DNA from: Lithospermum erythrorhizon
Lineage: Eukaryota > Streptophyta > Magnoliopsida > Boraginales > Boraginaceae
Direction: 5' to 3'
Assembly (NCBI GenBank): GCA_019722365.1
Contig: JADFUC010000969.1
Span: 1 to 64,000, forward strand
DNA: 64,000 bases
The first letter of the stretch is position 1. Every line of letters starts with the position of its first letter. The position numbers were made by a program, and so were the translations under genes. Under the pieces are notes generated by a model. It did not search any database and had not been told where the DNA came from. It saw only the letters and a program-made list of their open reading frames with translations. Below, in pieces: positions 1 to 11,900 of this stretch.

Positions 1-2145
1 CTCAGTACTTCGTTCAGTTACGTATTGCTCACCGGCCCCGTCATCATTCAAAAACTCACCAAACCCCTTTCTCCTCTCTCAAAGCTGAAACCCCTATCCT
101 CCTCCACCTTGATTTTTTTTCACTTTTCTTGGTGGAATCTTGTTGAAAATTAGCTCATGTCTTGTTCTCGTCTACGTTTATGGTATGTTTTAATCTTCAA
201 ATCTAAGCATTTTGAGCTATAGTTGACTATTTTGTAAGTTTGACTCTTAAGTTGACTTTGAATTTGAGACTTTAAAATGATATATAGGCATCATCTAAGC
301 TTAGATTTTGTGGTTAGGAGTTATAATCATCGATTTTTGGGGTTGAAATGTGTTGGATGTTGATAGTTGACTTTTGTTGAGAGTAGTTGACTTTTTGAGG
401 ATAATGTAAAATTGGTAAAAGTATATCATTGGGCCTTAATATAGTTGTTTTGCAGTAAAAGTCTTGATGTTTAGGTAGTTGGAAGAGATGATGTTGAATT
501 AGGTTTGTGTAATTGAGTAGTAATTGGGTTTTTGAATAAAGATTGTTAAAGATGGGTAAATTAGTTTGGGAAAATTAATTTTTGGGTTAATTAGAGTTGT
601 TTAAAGTGTTAGTGTGGGTATGGGGTGAGGGCCGATTATAGTAGTGAGGTGTGGTGGTTGATATTTTGTCGTTTTATTAGTCGTTTTATGCTGTGTAATC
701 TTTCCTGTAAGTTGATGGTAGTAACTAAATTATTGAAAAAGTTGGATAGTAACTAAATGGAATTAATATAGTAGTAAGTAGTAATTGTAATTCTCGGGTA
801 TTTTGGTTAGGCGTGGAGCGTGGGAAAACCTTTGGATTAATTAGGCGAGATGCTGTTATTGCTAGCCAAAGTGAGTATTTATCTCACGGGTGTAGATTAG
901 TTTACTTCTTCGTGAATGTGTTGAATTTGGTAATAATTGTGAGCATGTTATCTATGTATTATTGTGTTGATTATTTGAGTATGCGTTATTGGTTGAGTAG
1001 TTGGGTTGTGTGTGATGTTTTGTTGGTTGGAGTGGCATGGAACGAGTTGTTTAGGGGTGGTTGATGTATGTTGAGGTTGTACTACGGTGTGCCTTGTGCC
1101 GGTATGAGTGTGTTGTATTTGCCTCGTGCCTCGTGCGAGTGTGTTGTTGCCCGGTATTGGCTTGTGCCGGTATGGGTGTGTTGTATTTGCAGTATCTCGT
1201 TCTGAGTGTGTAAATATTGCCTCGTATCTCGTCACGAGTGTGTTGTTATCGATGTGCCTTATACTTTGGTATGAGTGAGGCGTATTTTGCCTAAATGCGT
1301 GTCGTTACAGTGTGTTGTTTAACATGTCGACGGGCATAAGTTCTCCCTACAGGTTGAGTTGATTATATGCGCGTGGTGCTTGAAATCAGTTCCACGATGA
1401 GTTGATTGAGTTGTTTAGTTGTGGCTGAGTAGTACCAGCGTTGTTGGCAGAGTTGTGGAGTGGGATGGTTTAGTTGTTAGTTGTGATTTTTACATGGTTG
1501 GTTGATAAAGTAGAGTTGTGGACTTATTTGGGTATTGTGGTCACTGTTTCCTTGAAAAGCATGATTTTCATTGTTGGATATCTTTTATTAGAATGTGCAT
1601 GTTAGTTTGATTGGGCCTATGATTAATGACCATAGTAATGGCCAATTGTTGATATGACATGATCTGAAGCGATATTGAACTCATTATGATATTTTCTTTT
1701 ATTATGGCCTTAGGTTGTATATAGTATTGCCGTATTATATTTATGCGAACTTAACCATTCTTATATTACACTAGCGTGGTGTGAATTGTTCCGCTCTTGA
1801 GATAAGTATTCTACTGGCTTTACAGCTTACAATGTCGCTATAGGAGGCATTTTGTGCAGGGTTGACGGTGGTAACCCCGTGGATCTTTTGAGTGGTCGTG
1901 CCTTACAGAGGCCTCTGGTGGCGATAGATCTCTTGATCTCGTTGTTTTTTATTGTAGTTGGTTCTCTATTTGTTGTTGCTTGATTTGAGATTAGATTGTA
2001 TATTGACATTTGTCTTTGGTCGATTGTTGGATGTTGGTTGTTTTGTGTGGTTAAATCTGATGAACCATTTTCTTAAAGCTGTTCTTTTAAATGTATATTG
2101 TTTTTTATTTAAGGCAGTATTTTACATCATAGGAATTGAGTGACT
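1..2145 (+). repeat. GT-rich dispersed repeat, copy A
   Basis: No credible coding region is seen; open frames here are short and of skewed composition. The stretch begins with a CT-rich leader-like segment (about 50-130), continues with repeated TTGACTTT and GTTGAGTTG runs, and matches a second region at about 51260-54140 in order and spacing. The shared TTGACTTTGA block is at about 250 here and 51580 there. A shared GGGC(A/G)TAAGTT block followed by GTTGATTATAT is at about 1330 here and 52635 there. The spacing between the two blocks is about 1.08 and 1.05 kb. A long LTR or the non-coding part of a retroelement is the likeliest identity, but no TG..CA ends or primer site were found. Confidence 0.5.
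1080..1290 (+). repeat. Degenerate minisatellite in repeat copy A
   Basis: Imperfect units of roughly 35-60 bp share GTGTGTTGTATTTGCC and CCTTGTGCCGGTATGAG type words, repeated about five times with indels. The corresponding place in copy B (about 52560-52630) has a different short repeat built on CGATTCGGTG. Confidence 0.45.
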
Positions 2146-2587
2146 AAGTGTCTGATTTGGATGACATACAGGGTAGATGATTCTGATTTGATATTAGTGT
2201 GCAAATAAAATAATACTAAATTCCTACTTAAAAGACATTAGAGTAAGCATAAATAAATAGAATATGTTCCCAACGAAATTGAACCAAGACCTTCTTAACA
2301 GTTTGATGAATCATCCAGACTAATATGAGCTTTGGGGAAGTACTTGCTAATTAATGTAAAAATATATATTCAATTGTAATACGTAGTAATTCTACAATTT
2401 ATAAATGAATATTAATCATCATTAATTTAAAAAAAAAAGCCAAAGCAGTAAATAAAGTGATCTGGGTCGTCTCGTGACTGATACACTGTAGTAAAGTCTT
2501 TGTAGTCAGTAACAATCTATCATGTCATTTTTAGTGCTTCATTTTTTCACCATCAATTACAACTCTCATTCCTGGTTTAAATAAATA
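2146..2587. other. Unannotated AT-rich spacer
   Basis: Low-complexity AT-rich sequence with no coding potential and no recognisable element. Confidence 0.4.
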
Positions 2588-2616
2588 CTAGCTAACAAGG
2601 CCCGTCAATCGACGGG
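2588..2616 (-). mobile_element. Helitron-like 3' terminus
   Basis: Read on the minus strand this is a 6-bp perfect stem CCCGTC/GACGGG with a 4-base loop, then 9-10 bases, then CTAG followed by T. That is the layout of plant Helitron 3' ends (hairpin, then CTRR, inserted before T). The element body would extend rightwards into the repeats at 2880-3655. A firm 5' TC end was not found, so only the terminus is called. Confidence 0.5.
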
Positions 2617-2879
2617 TCAAAATATTATTCATCTAAGCAGGTTTAAGCTATATCATCAAAAGGATTTAAAAAAGGGTTTAAGCGGTATAATTAACGTCGT
2701 ACTTGTTAAAGCACAATTCTTTCCATAGTTCAAGACTTCAAAAGTTTAGCATCATTTATCTAGATTTGAAGTTGTAAAATAATGACCATTACGGTAATTA
2801 GTAATCACACAACTATTCTGGCTTAATGACATAAAAGTGGTTGATTAAAGTTGGGTTAACTGAAAACATTAGCTAAATT

Positions 2880-3655
2880 ATCAAAAATATATTATCTTAT
2901 AATTTTAGCGAATTATTAATTTAGCATCACTGCTCCATAGTCGTGTCAGTCAAAAATAATATTATCTTAGAGAGTTTATTAAATAATCGAGTATTATCGA
3001 GTTTAAAAAAAAGCAAAAAAATGGGAAAAACAAAAACCAATTGCCAAAAAAAACACACACTCCATCATGTAGTACTGTCAAGTATTAATTGTAGAGCACC
3101 TCATGATTTGGTAATTATAAAATATAAAAATTTTAAAAATGAAAAATTATCGAGTTTCAAAAAAAAGGAAAAAAAAGTAGCCACGCGCGTATTAATTTAT
3201 CGAAATTCTACTATAGATGATAATTGTAAAAAAAAAAAGATTGGCCAACAATATTATCTTAGAGAGTTTATTAAAGAATCAAGTATTAATTATGAGTTTC
3301 TACAACAGTTGATAATTGCAAAAAAACAAAAAATGAAAATGGAACGGAGAAAAACATGAATTATTAATTTAGCACCATCAGTGAGGCCAGAGTAAAAATA
3401 TTATCTTTGATTTTATTAAATAATTACTAAAAAAGTAGCCAAAAAATAATATATAGAGTTTGTTAAAGAATCGAGTATTAATTTATAGAGTTTCTCTGAT
3501 TGATAATTGTAAAAAAAAATAAAAAAGAAATGAAAAATTATTAATTTGCTTTATACATCCCAGTGCAGGACAGGTCAAAATATTATCTTAGAGGTTTATT
3601 AAATAATGAGTATTAATTGTCGAGTTTCAAGGAAAAAAAACAAAAGGAAAAGTAG
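2880..3655. repeat. Degenerate tandem repeats (~200-270 bp units)
   Basis: Several diverged units contain, in order, AATTATTAATTTAGCA, a variable 30-bp part, AATATTATCTTAGAG, TTTATTAAATAAT, GAGTATTAATT, GAGTTTC, an A-rich tract and GTAGCC. Unit starts are visible near 2900, 3355 and 3535, with partial units between (near 3110 and 3250). The long open frame over 2943-3359 is a by-product of this A-rich array. Internal repeats of this kind are common in non-autonomous Helitrons, which agrees with the terminus at 2588. Confidence 0.55.
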
Positions 3656-4620
3656 CCTTGGAGGTGGCTAGTATGACATTGCTTCTCTCTTGTTCTTCTT
3701 TAAAATATATTTTATTTTCACTGACCAAATTTTGCTGTGATAACAGTAAAATAATTGATGATCAAATTTTAAACATAAGCATCAATCCATTTACTTGTAA
3801 GTGTTGTTACCGGAGTAGAGTTAAATGTAGGATCAGTAAGACGGTTGCTCGAGTTATTGGACAGTTACTAGGCATTATGGGATATAAAGCGGTTTTTACA
3901 TAGGTCAGATCCAAATGTTAGTTGAAGGAATATCAAGTCAGGTTTTTTGATCAGGTACGTGTTACATGGTCATTTCTACATAAAAAATGTGAAAAGTACT
4001 ATAAGCGAGTTGGATTTTTATTATCGATTATATGTACTTTGCAGTGAGATAATTATAGATTGTTTCAGTAATGAGAATACTTTTTTAGAAGATGATCGAG
4101 CGAGTTTCGAGATCAGTGGCTTGTCGATAAGGGGGATTCAGTTAGGGGTTTACACAAAATCCTAAACCGACCCGAATCAAAAATAACAGAAATTTTAGGA
4201 ACCGATCGAGACCGAACCTATTTTATTTAGGTTCTGCCGGTTCTAGAATCGAACCAACCGTGCAATTCTTAAAAAATTAATTCATTAATATAATATATAT
4301 TGTGAAACGTTAAACAACATATCTTAATCCTTCAACTTTCAAGTTTACTTATTTTTCTAGTTGACCTTCAACTCCAACAATTCATCAAATTTGATTGAAT
4401 TCAAATTAATTTTAATAATTGAGACTCAATTGATCATTTTGATGAAATTTGCTAACCTTTTCATGAAATTTAGGCAAAAACCGAATCCCAACCTAAAGTG
4501 AACTGAAATCAATGAGATCGAAAGCGATTTAGATTAAATCGAACCGAATCGAACCGATCGGTGCAAATTTCTAAGTACGTACGTAGTTGTTGACAGGGAG
4601 GGCGAGTTGTACTATCAATG
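3656..4620. other. Upstream region of AGO1; ACCGAACC-rich block
   Basis: No gene is recognised. Short open frames near 3658-3903 and 3947-4165 resemble no family. From about 4160 to 4565 the sequence is studded with AACCGA, CCGAACC and TCGAACC words on both ends of an AT-rich core. Similar words recur at 14400-15960, 22690-23150 and 33360-33430, suggesting a dispersed non-coding repeat family. Confidence 0.4.
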
Positions 4621-4659
4621 TTGTTGCATATATTGACTGCGATTGACTAGTATTTCATT

Positions 4660-4825
4660 TTCTTCACACTTCTCTCATTCCTTGCTTCTCTCTCTAAACT
4701 TCTCTCTAAAATATATTCACTTCAATTTTACTTATTTCACATAAATTTCATTCCTTTTTGAGTTTTTGATCTTTTAATTGTTAGATTTGGTGTTTAGTGT
4801 GCTTCTTTTGCTCCATTTTATTCAG
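4660..4825 (+). other. AGO1: AGO1 5'UTR exon (start approximate)
   Basis: A CT-rich leader (repeated TTCTCTC words) ends in TTCAG|GTAAAT at 4825/4826. The first intron runs 4826-5929 and ends GTGTTTCAG, eight bases before the AUG at 5938. A leader intron directly before the start codon is also known for Arabidopsis AGO1. The transcription start is inferred only from where the CT-rich leader begins; a weak TATATT lies just upstream, near 4632. Confidence 0.6.
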
Positions 4826-4844
4826 GTAAATGTGGACTCGAATC

Positions 4845-5150
4845 CGAAATCCGTCATTATGAGTAATACCCGTTACCATTATGGTTAAAATTTGTCATTA
4901 CTAATGATACCCGTAGGGTGAAAATTCGTTATTACAAGTAATATCCGTCACCACTAGTATCAAGATTTGTTATTACGAGTAATATTTGTGGCTATTTTAA
5001 GTTAATTTGTTCTTAATTAATATTTATTATTTATATTAGATATACCCGTGACCATTAGGGTTAAGATTTATCATTACGAGTAATATATAGAATTATTAGG
5101 GTTAAAAGATTACATCATTCACGAGTAATAACTGTTGTCACTAGATAACC
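4845..5150 (+). repeat. Minisatellite in AGO1 leader intron
   Basis: About six to seven degenerate units of roughly 35-50 bp are built on TCATTACGAGTAATA, CCCGT and a TTAGGGTTAA-like word. They lie just inside the 5' end of the leader intron. Flanking intron sequence is not repetitive. Confidence 0.65.
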
Positions 5151-5937
5151 CTAGTGGTTCATGATGTTGGTTTTTCGTTGTTTATTGTGTTAGTCGTTTG
5201 CTGATTCTTCATGTTTTAGTTGGATCTTGGGTTTTTGCTACATTTTTACTGGTAGTTGTTTGGATCTAGACAATGTTGCTGGATTTCGATTTTGTAGTGT
5301 TTTTTGAATTTTGCTGCTTTTGTATGTCATTTGTAAAAAGTGTTTATAATATTTTATGTAAGTTATGTGGTTTGTTTTTGCATCTGGAAACTCAAAATTA
5401 AATCCCTATTTAGTTATAGGTGGGTAGGAACTTTTGTGTTCCTTTTGCTTGATCATTTAATTTTTCAATACAATGCTACAGAACTTTTAGAATTCTTTAA
5501 TATTAATTAATTTTAATATTAATTAAGTGAATTGAGTATTTTAGAGTTGTGTTCTTTTAACCAATGGGATAACAAAAAATTAAATATTTATTAAGTTTTT
5601 GTCATTAGTTTCAAAGATATCTGACTGTGACTATTAATTGTTTTCTGACAATTATTAAAGTGAATTGGGGTGTTTTAACCACTGTCGTATCCTATTTCTT
5701 CCAATGTGGTAGTTCATTAAAAGGTTATGATTTTATAATTACTTAAATGAGATATTGTAATTGAAGTATATCTGTGTATAGTTATTGATTATGCTGTTAA
5801 ACAACAAAATCATATGGAAGTCTAGTGGATATTGTTTTTGATAAATCTTTATGTGATTTTCTATTAATAGTTAACATAAAGTTGTTTGCAACATTTGAAC
5901 TGTGTTTAACTTATAATATTGTGTTTCAGTTGACAAC

Positions 5938-8900
5938 ATGGTGAGGAAGAGGAGAACTGAAGTTCCTGGAGGTGGCAGCGAGAGTTCCGAGTCTCAGGAA
6001 AGCAGTGGAGGACAAGGAGGTGGGAGCTATTCTGGAGGGGGTGGTTCTCAGCGCCCCCCTGCTCAGCAGTATCAGGAACAAGGTGGATACCAAAGTGGGG
6101 GAGGAAGAGGTGGAGGGCCTCAACGTGGGGGCCGTGGAGGAGGCCAGCATGGAAGCATGGGTCCCCAGCACTATTACGGTGGTGGTCCTGAATATCAACA
6201 AGGTGGTAGGAGCCCTCAGCAGTACCAACGAGAAGAGGGCCGCCAAGGTGGCCGGGGTCCCCAGCAATACCAACGAGGGGAAGACCAGCAAGGTGGTCGC
6301 GGTCGTCAGCAGTACCAACGAGGAGGACCACCTCCCCAGCATCGCGGGGGATTGGGAGGTGGCCGAGGTGCACCTTCATCTGGTGTGCTTGCCAGGCCAC
6401 CGATTTCCGAGCTGCACCAAGCAAGCCAGTCTCCATATCAAGCTGGAACAGTAACTCAGCCTTCGCAGTATGATAAATCATCTGAGATCCAGATGGAGGC
6501 TGGTTCTTCATCCCGCTCGGTGGAGCCAGTTGCTTCTCAAGTGGTGCAACAGATACATGAATTAAGTATTCAGCCAGAAACGGGGCCAGGTCAGGCTATA
6601 ATACCTGCATCAAGCAAATCAATGAGGTTTCCATCTCGGCCTGGAAAAGGAAGCACTGGCACTAAATGCGTTGTTAAGGCAAATCACTTCTTTGCCGAAC
6701 TGCCCGACAAGGATTTGCACCACTATGATGTATGTTTTTCCACCTGTCTACCTGCTCATTGTTTTTCTGTAAGCATTTCTTGTTTACATCTCACATGAGT
6801 CTTCATCCTTCTATTAGGTATCTATCACCCCTGAGGTCTCATCTCGAGGTGTTAACCGTGCTGTGATGGCGCAATTAGTTGGACTTTACCGAGAATCACA
6901 TCTAGGCAAGCGTCTGCCTGTTTATGATGGAAGAAAGAGTCTTTATACTGCTGGACCTCTCCCCTTTGTTTCAAAAGAGTTTAAGATCATTCTTGTTGAT
7001 GATGAAGATGGAGGAGGTGCTGCCAGGTCAGTTTTAGTAATTAGTTTTTTTTTTCTGTTTCTTGATTTGATTTGCTGCATGGTTACAAATGCTAACAAGC
7101 GCTTTGCTTTATGGTGCAGGAGAGACCGAGAGTTCAGGGTTGTGATCAAATTTGCAGCTTGTGCGGACTTGCATCACTTGGGAATGTTTCTTCAGGGAAA
7201 GCAGGCGGATGCACCACAGGAAGCACTACAGGTTCTGGACATAGTGCTCCGTGAACTCCCAACATCTAGGTATAATCTTTAATGATGTGCTTTACTAAAT
7301 GTTTGGTTTCTGTCTTAAATGTGGAATTCCTTATATTTCCATTTCATCTTCTGAATATGTTTTTTTAGAAACCCTGATATTGTTCTTTCATCTGCTAAGC
7401 TTCCTTTCGTCAATTATAGGTATTTTCCAGTGGGCCGTTCATTCTATTCGCCTAATTTAGGGAGGCGACAACCTTTGGGTGATGGGCTAGAAAGCTGGCG
7501 TGGTTTCTATCAAAGTATTCGTCCCACACAGATGGGTCTGTCTCTTAATATTGGTGAGCAGTGTTCATTGATTTCTCAATCTGCATTATTAAATACGTTC
7601 CGTGTTGCTTTTCTCCTGTGTAGTGATGCCTTCTCCCACAGCTGACCATATGTCCCTAAAATGAATTTGCAGACATGTCTTCGACTGCTTTTATTGAGCC
7701 CCTTCCTGTGATCGAGTTTGTCTCCCAACTTTTGAACAAGGATGTGTCGTCGAGGCCATTGGCTGATGCTGATCGTGTAAAGGTATTAATAAAGCCTTTT
7801 TCCCACCCTCAAATTTGGATTTTCCCTTTCCAATGATCATGCACTTTGTTAGTTTTTCTTGCAATAATTTTAATTTATATTACAATTTTCTGGTATGGCT
7901 ACTTTTGGGTCTTTATTAAATATTCACAGTTTTCTTAAATTTTACCATGGATGACCCTAATTGTTTGTTAATTTATAGATCAAGAAAGCATTAAGGGGTG
8001 TGAAAGTTGAAGTTACGCACCGGGGTAATATGCGAAGGAAATATCGTATCTCTGGTCTAACATCTCAGGCAACCAGAGAGCTCACGTACGAGTTTCTGTC
8101 AATCTGGCATTAATTAATGTTTTTTGTTTAACACAAGTCAATGGCTTTTATACAGGTCTTAATATGTGCTTTATCTAAATGCAATGTAGTTCAGGACTTA
8201 ATATGTGCTTTATCTAAGATGCAATGTAGTAGTTTGATCTTGTAGATCAAATTCATTATTCTGATTATGACCATTGCTATTTATTTTTATTCGGTGCAGT
8301 TTCACTGTTGATGAAGGAGGTACTTTGAAATCTGTTGTTGAATATTTCCATCAAACCTATGCATTTGTGATTCATCATACTCAACTGCCATGCCTACAAG
8401 TTGGCAATCAACAAAGACCAAATTATTTACCAATGGAGGTTTGTTATTTATCTTTGTTTCTCATTAGTTCACCTTCATCTTCCTTGTTCTTATACCCTGT
8501 TAATATTCCTAGGTTTGCAAAATTGTGGAGGGCCAGAGGTATTCTAAAAGATTGAATGAGAGGCAGATCACCGCATTACTGAAGGTGACCTGCCAGCGCC
8601 CTCATGAACGGGAGAAGGACATTTTACAGGTTCAAGCTTAATCCTTTTATTATACACACTTCATTGTGGATTTGCTTGTATTCTATGAAATGAACTTAAG
8701 TGGTGTTTGAACAAAAAATATTTTTATAGTCTTCTTTGATATAAACGAATGGAGTTGTCAATTTGTTGACAACCACATGTATGGATTGTGATTTTCACTT
8801 AGGCTATGGTTTCAAAACTGATTAATTTTGTTTATGGAATGGGCGCCTCTCATTATGCGATTATCTAAGGCTAATTTGTTATTTGCCCCTTATACTATGT

Positions 8901-11900
8901 GTTTATTTTCAATTTAGCATCTTGAGTTCAGTTCTTGGCCGAGGTTTCGATTCTTGACTTTCCTCACTATCTTGGCTTGCCCCTAAGCTATTTTTTGTCA
9001 CAAATGCCCTATGCAATTTTACATCTTTAACAATATATAAATTCATTAAAAATACGAAATGCCTATTTTGTCATGGTAAAACTTCATTTAAATATTACAT
9101 TTGAAAAATAGGGATATATTTTAATACTTTAATATATGAGGACATTTTATAATAAATAAAAATAAAATAATTAAAATAAACTCCATCCCCACAACCACTC
9201 CCACCCCCACAGCCCCCTCACTTATCCTTACTGTTTCCCCATTCCCACAGCCCCAACCTCCCCCACTGCCCCCCTCTCCCACCAATTAAAAAAAAATTAG
9301 CAATAAATCTCAGAGATTTGTCTTACACAAAACAAATATCACAGAGATTGAGAGAAGGAGTTGACCGATTTGGTTGACCGGTGGTGATGTTGGAGAAGGG
9401 GAAGCAGTGAGGGGGGTTGACCGGATTTGTTGGTTGATTGATTGGGGGAGGGTGTTGGCAGGATTTTAGGAGAAGAGAGGAGTGGTGTCGGGTGTTTAGG
9501 GAGAGGGCCAGTGGTGGCCGGATTTTTGGGGCAGTGTTGGGGGGATTTGAGTAGGGTGGGGCAGGTTGAATATTGTTGGATGTGGGGGAGGGTGTTGAAG
9601 ATGAAGATGAAGGTGGATGGGGTGGGGAGGTTTTTTTTTAATTAATTATTTTAAATTTTTTCAAAATTTCCCTCTATTTTTAAGTGTAATGTTTAAGGAA
9701 GTTATATTTAGGGGTAATCTAGTTTTTTCGTATTTTATAATAAATTTATATTTGTTTAAATGTGAAGATTGGGGTTCAGAGGGCATTTGAGACAAGAAAA
9801 ATAGTTTAGGGGATAAGCCAAACAAGAAGGAATATAACTTTAAGGGGGCAGCCAAGACTAAAACCTTAAGAGCGGATTGAAAATAAATGCATAGTATAGG
9901 GGCAAATCATTTTCTTTGTTGGTGAATGTTGTACATGCAAGCATTTTGATTGTTTGACAAGATGTTGTGACACTGGTTTCTTTCATCAGACTGTTCAGCA
10001 TAATGCCTATGGTAATGATCCTTATGCAAAGGAGTTTGGTATCAAAATCAGTCCGAAGTTGGCTCAAGTTGAAGCTCGAATTCTTCCTGCACCCTGGGTA
10101 ATTTATTTTTGTACATGTTACTGGATAATCTGTATATCCTGCCCCCACTTCAAAATTGGTGTCCTATTTTTCTTATGCAGCTCAAATACCATGATTCTGG
10201 CCGTGAGAAAGATTGTCTTCCACAAGTTGGGCAGTGGAACATGATGAACAAGGTTTCAATACAATTTCTGCACCATTATTTATTCTTGTGGCTCTATGTC
10301 ATAATGTTCTCATTTTACTGATGAAAGGTTAACTTTTATGAGTAGGATATCGAAGTGGAAACATGGCATGTCCTTCCAATTCCTGCACTATGATTTTGTC
10401 TGATCAGTTCTATTTGTTCTTGATTATGCCTTTGTCACTGTGTTATAATTTGAAAAAACTTATTTCATATCCCAAAAGTAGTTCTTTAGCCCTTGTTCTG
10501 CCTGAGCTTGAACTATTATCCTCCTAGGAATCAATGCTTTTGGGAACTAATAAGGATACTCGGTGTTGCCACTTTCTTTCTGCGATGGTCTAGACTCTTG
10601 TGAACTGCTGTTTTCTGTTACTCGTGTTTTATTCCTTTGGAGCTGATGTTTCTTTGATATATTCTTTTATGTAGAAAATGGTTAATGGTGGAACAGTAAG
10701 GAGTTGGGTTTGTATAAACTTCGCACGCAATGTGCAAGACAACATAGCCAGTGACTTCTGTCATGAGCTTGCTCGCATGTGTATGACCTCTGGCATGGTA
10801 AGAATTTTGAAGATTTGAATGTTATGTTCTTACGTAAACTTTGATCTCTTATTAATTTTTGTGCAGAATTTCAATCCTGAACCTGTGCTGCCTCCTATGA
10901 GAGCTCGTACAGATCAGGTAGAACAAGCTCTGAGAACCAGGTTTAATGGTGCGTTGGCCAAACTGGGAGAAATAAAAGAGAAAAAGGAGCTTGACCTGCT
11001 CATAGTCATCTTGCCTGACAACAATGGCTCCCTATATGGTATGTGTTCCCAATTGTTGTGATCGTTGATTGTCACTGTATGTTTCTGACATTGATTTCGA
11101 TTTTTTAGGAAATCTGAAGAGGATTTGCGAGACTGAACTTGGAGTTGTCTCGCAATGCTGTTTGACTAAACATGTCTTTAGGATGAGCAAGCAATATCTT
11201 GCTAATGTGGCCTTGAAGATCAATGTGAAGGTGGGAGGAAGAAACACTGTTCTCCGTGATGCACTTTCTTATCGCATGCCAATAGTTGGCGAAAAACCTA
11301 CAATCATTTTTGGTGCTGATGTCACCCATCCCCATCCTGGCGAGGACTCGAGTCCATCTATTGCTGCTGTAAGATCTCTCTTTGATTTTAGGTATCATTT
11401 ACGTGATATTATTGTATGTTTCTAAGTCAGTGTCTAAATTATTTTAGGTTGTTGCTTCTCAAGACTGGCCTGAGGTTACAAAATATGCTGGGTTGGTCAG
11501 TGCACAAGCCCATCGGCAGGAGCTTATTCAAGATCTGTATAAAACTTGGGAAACTGAGAAGGGCCCCATGACTGGTGGCATGATCAAGTATGAGCTCTTC
11601 CTGCTGCCTTTTCAATAGTTTACTCCATTTCTCTTCTCAACTTTGCATTTGCTTACAAGTTCGGTGATGACTATAATACTAATAGGGCGATCTTGTTTTC
11701 ATTAGCCCACTTGGTGCTTGTATCAACATAACTAACTTACGGAGTTATGGTTGCTTCCTAGCAAAAATACTTATCTCATTAAATTCCACAAAATAAAGCT
11801 ACCTGGTTCATTGAAATTGAAATCACATTTTCATTTCACACCCTTCATGTATCCATTTCATCAATTTCAGACTTATGGGGAACCAACAATCTAGTAGACA

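Noticed and set aside
813..1064. 83-codon frame and the overlapping minus-strand frame 948-1235
   Set aside because: Located in a GT-rich repeat and minisatellite; no family resemblance.
3210..3226. Possible Helitron 5' end (TCTATAGTAGAATTTCG on the minus strand)
   Set aside because: The same position in neighbouring repeat units varies, so it looks like part of the tandem repeat and not a terminus.
2943..3359. 138-codon plus-strand frame
   Set aside because: It falls wholly within A-rich degenerate tandem repeats; the Lys-rich composition is an artefact.
5906..6511. Long frames overlapping AGO1 exon 1 in other frames and on the minus strand
   Set aside because: Shadows of the Gly/Gln-rich AGO1 coding sequence.
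9442..9645. Gly-rich 67-codon frame in the AGO1 intron
   Set aside because: Produced by the G-rich core of the inverted-repeat element; no start context or family.
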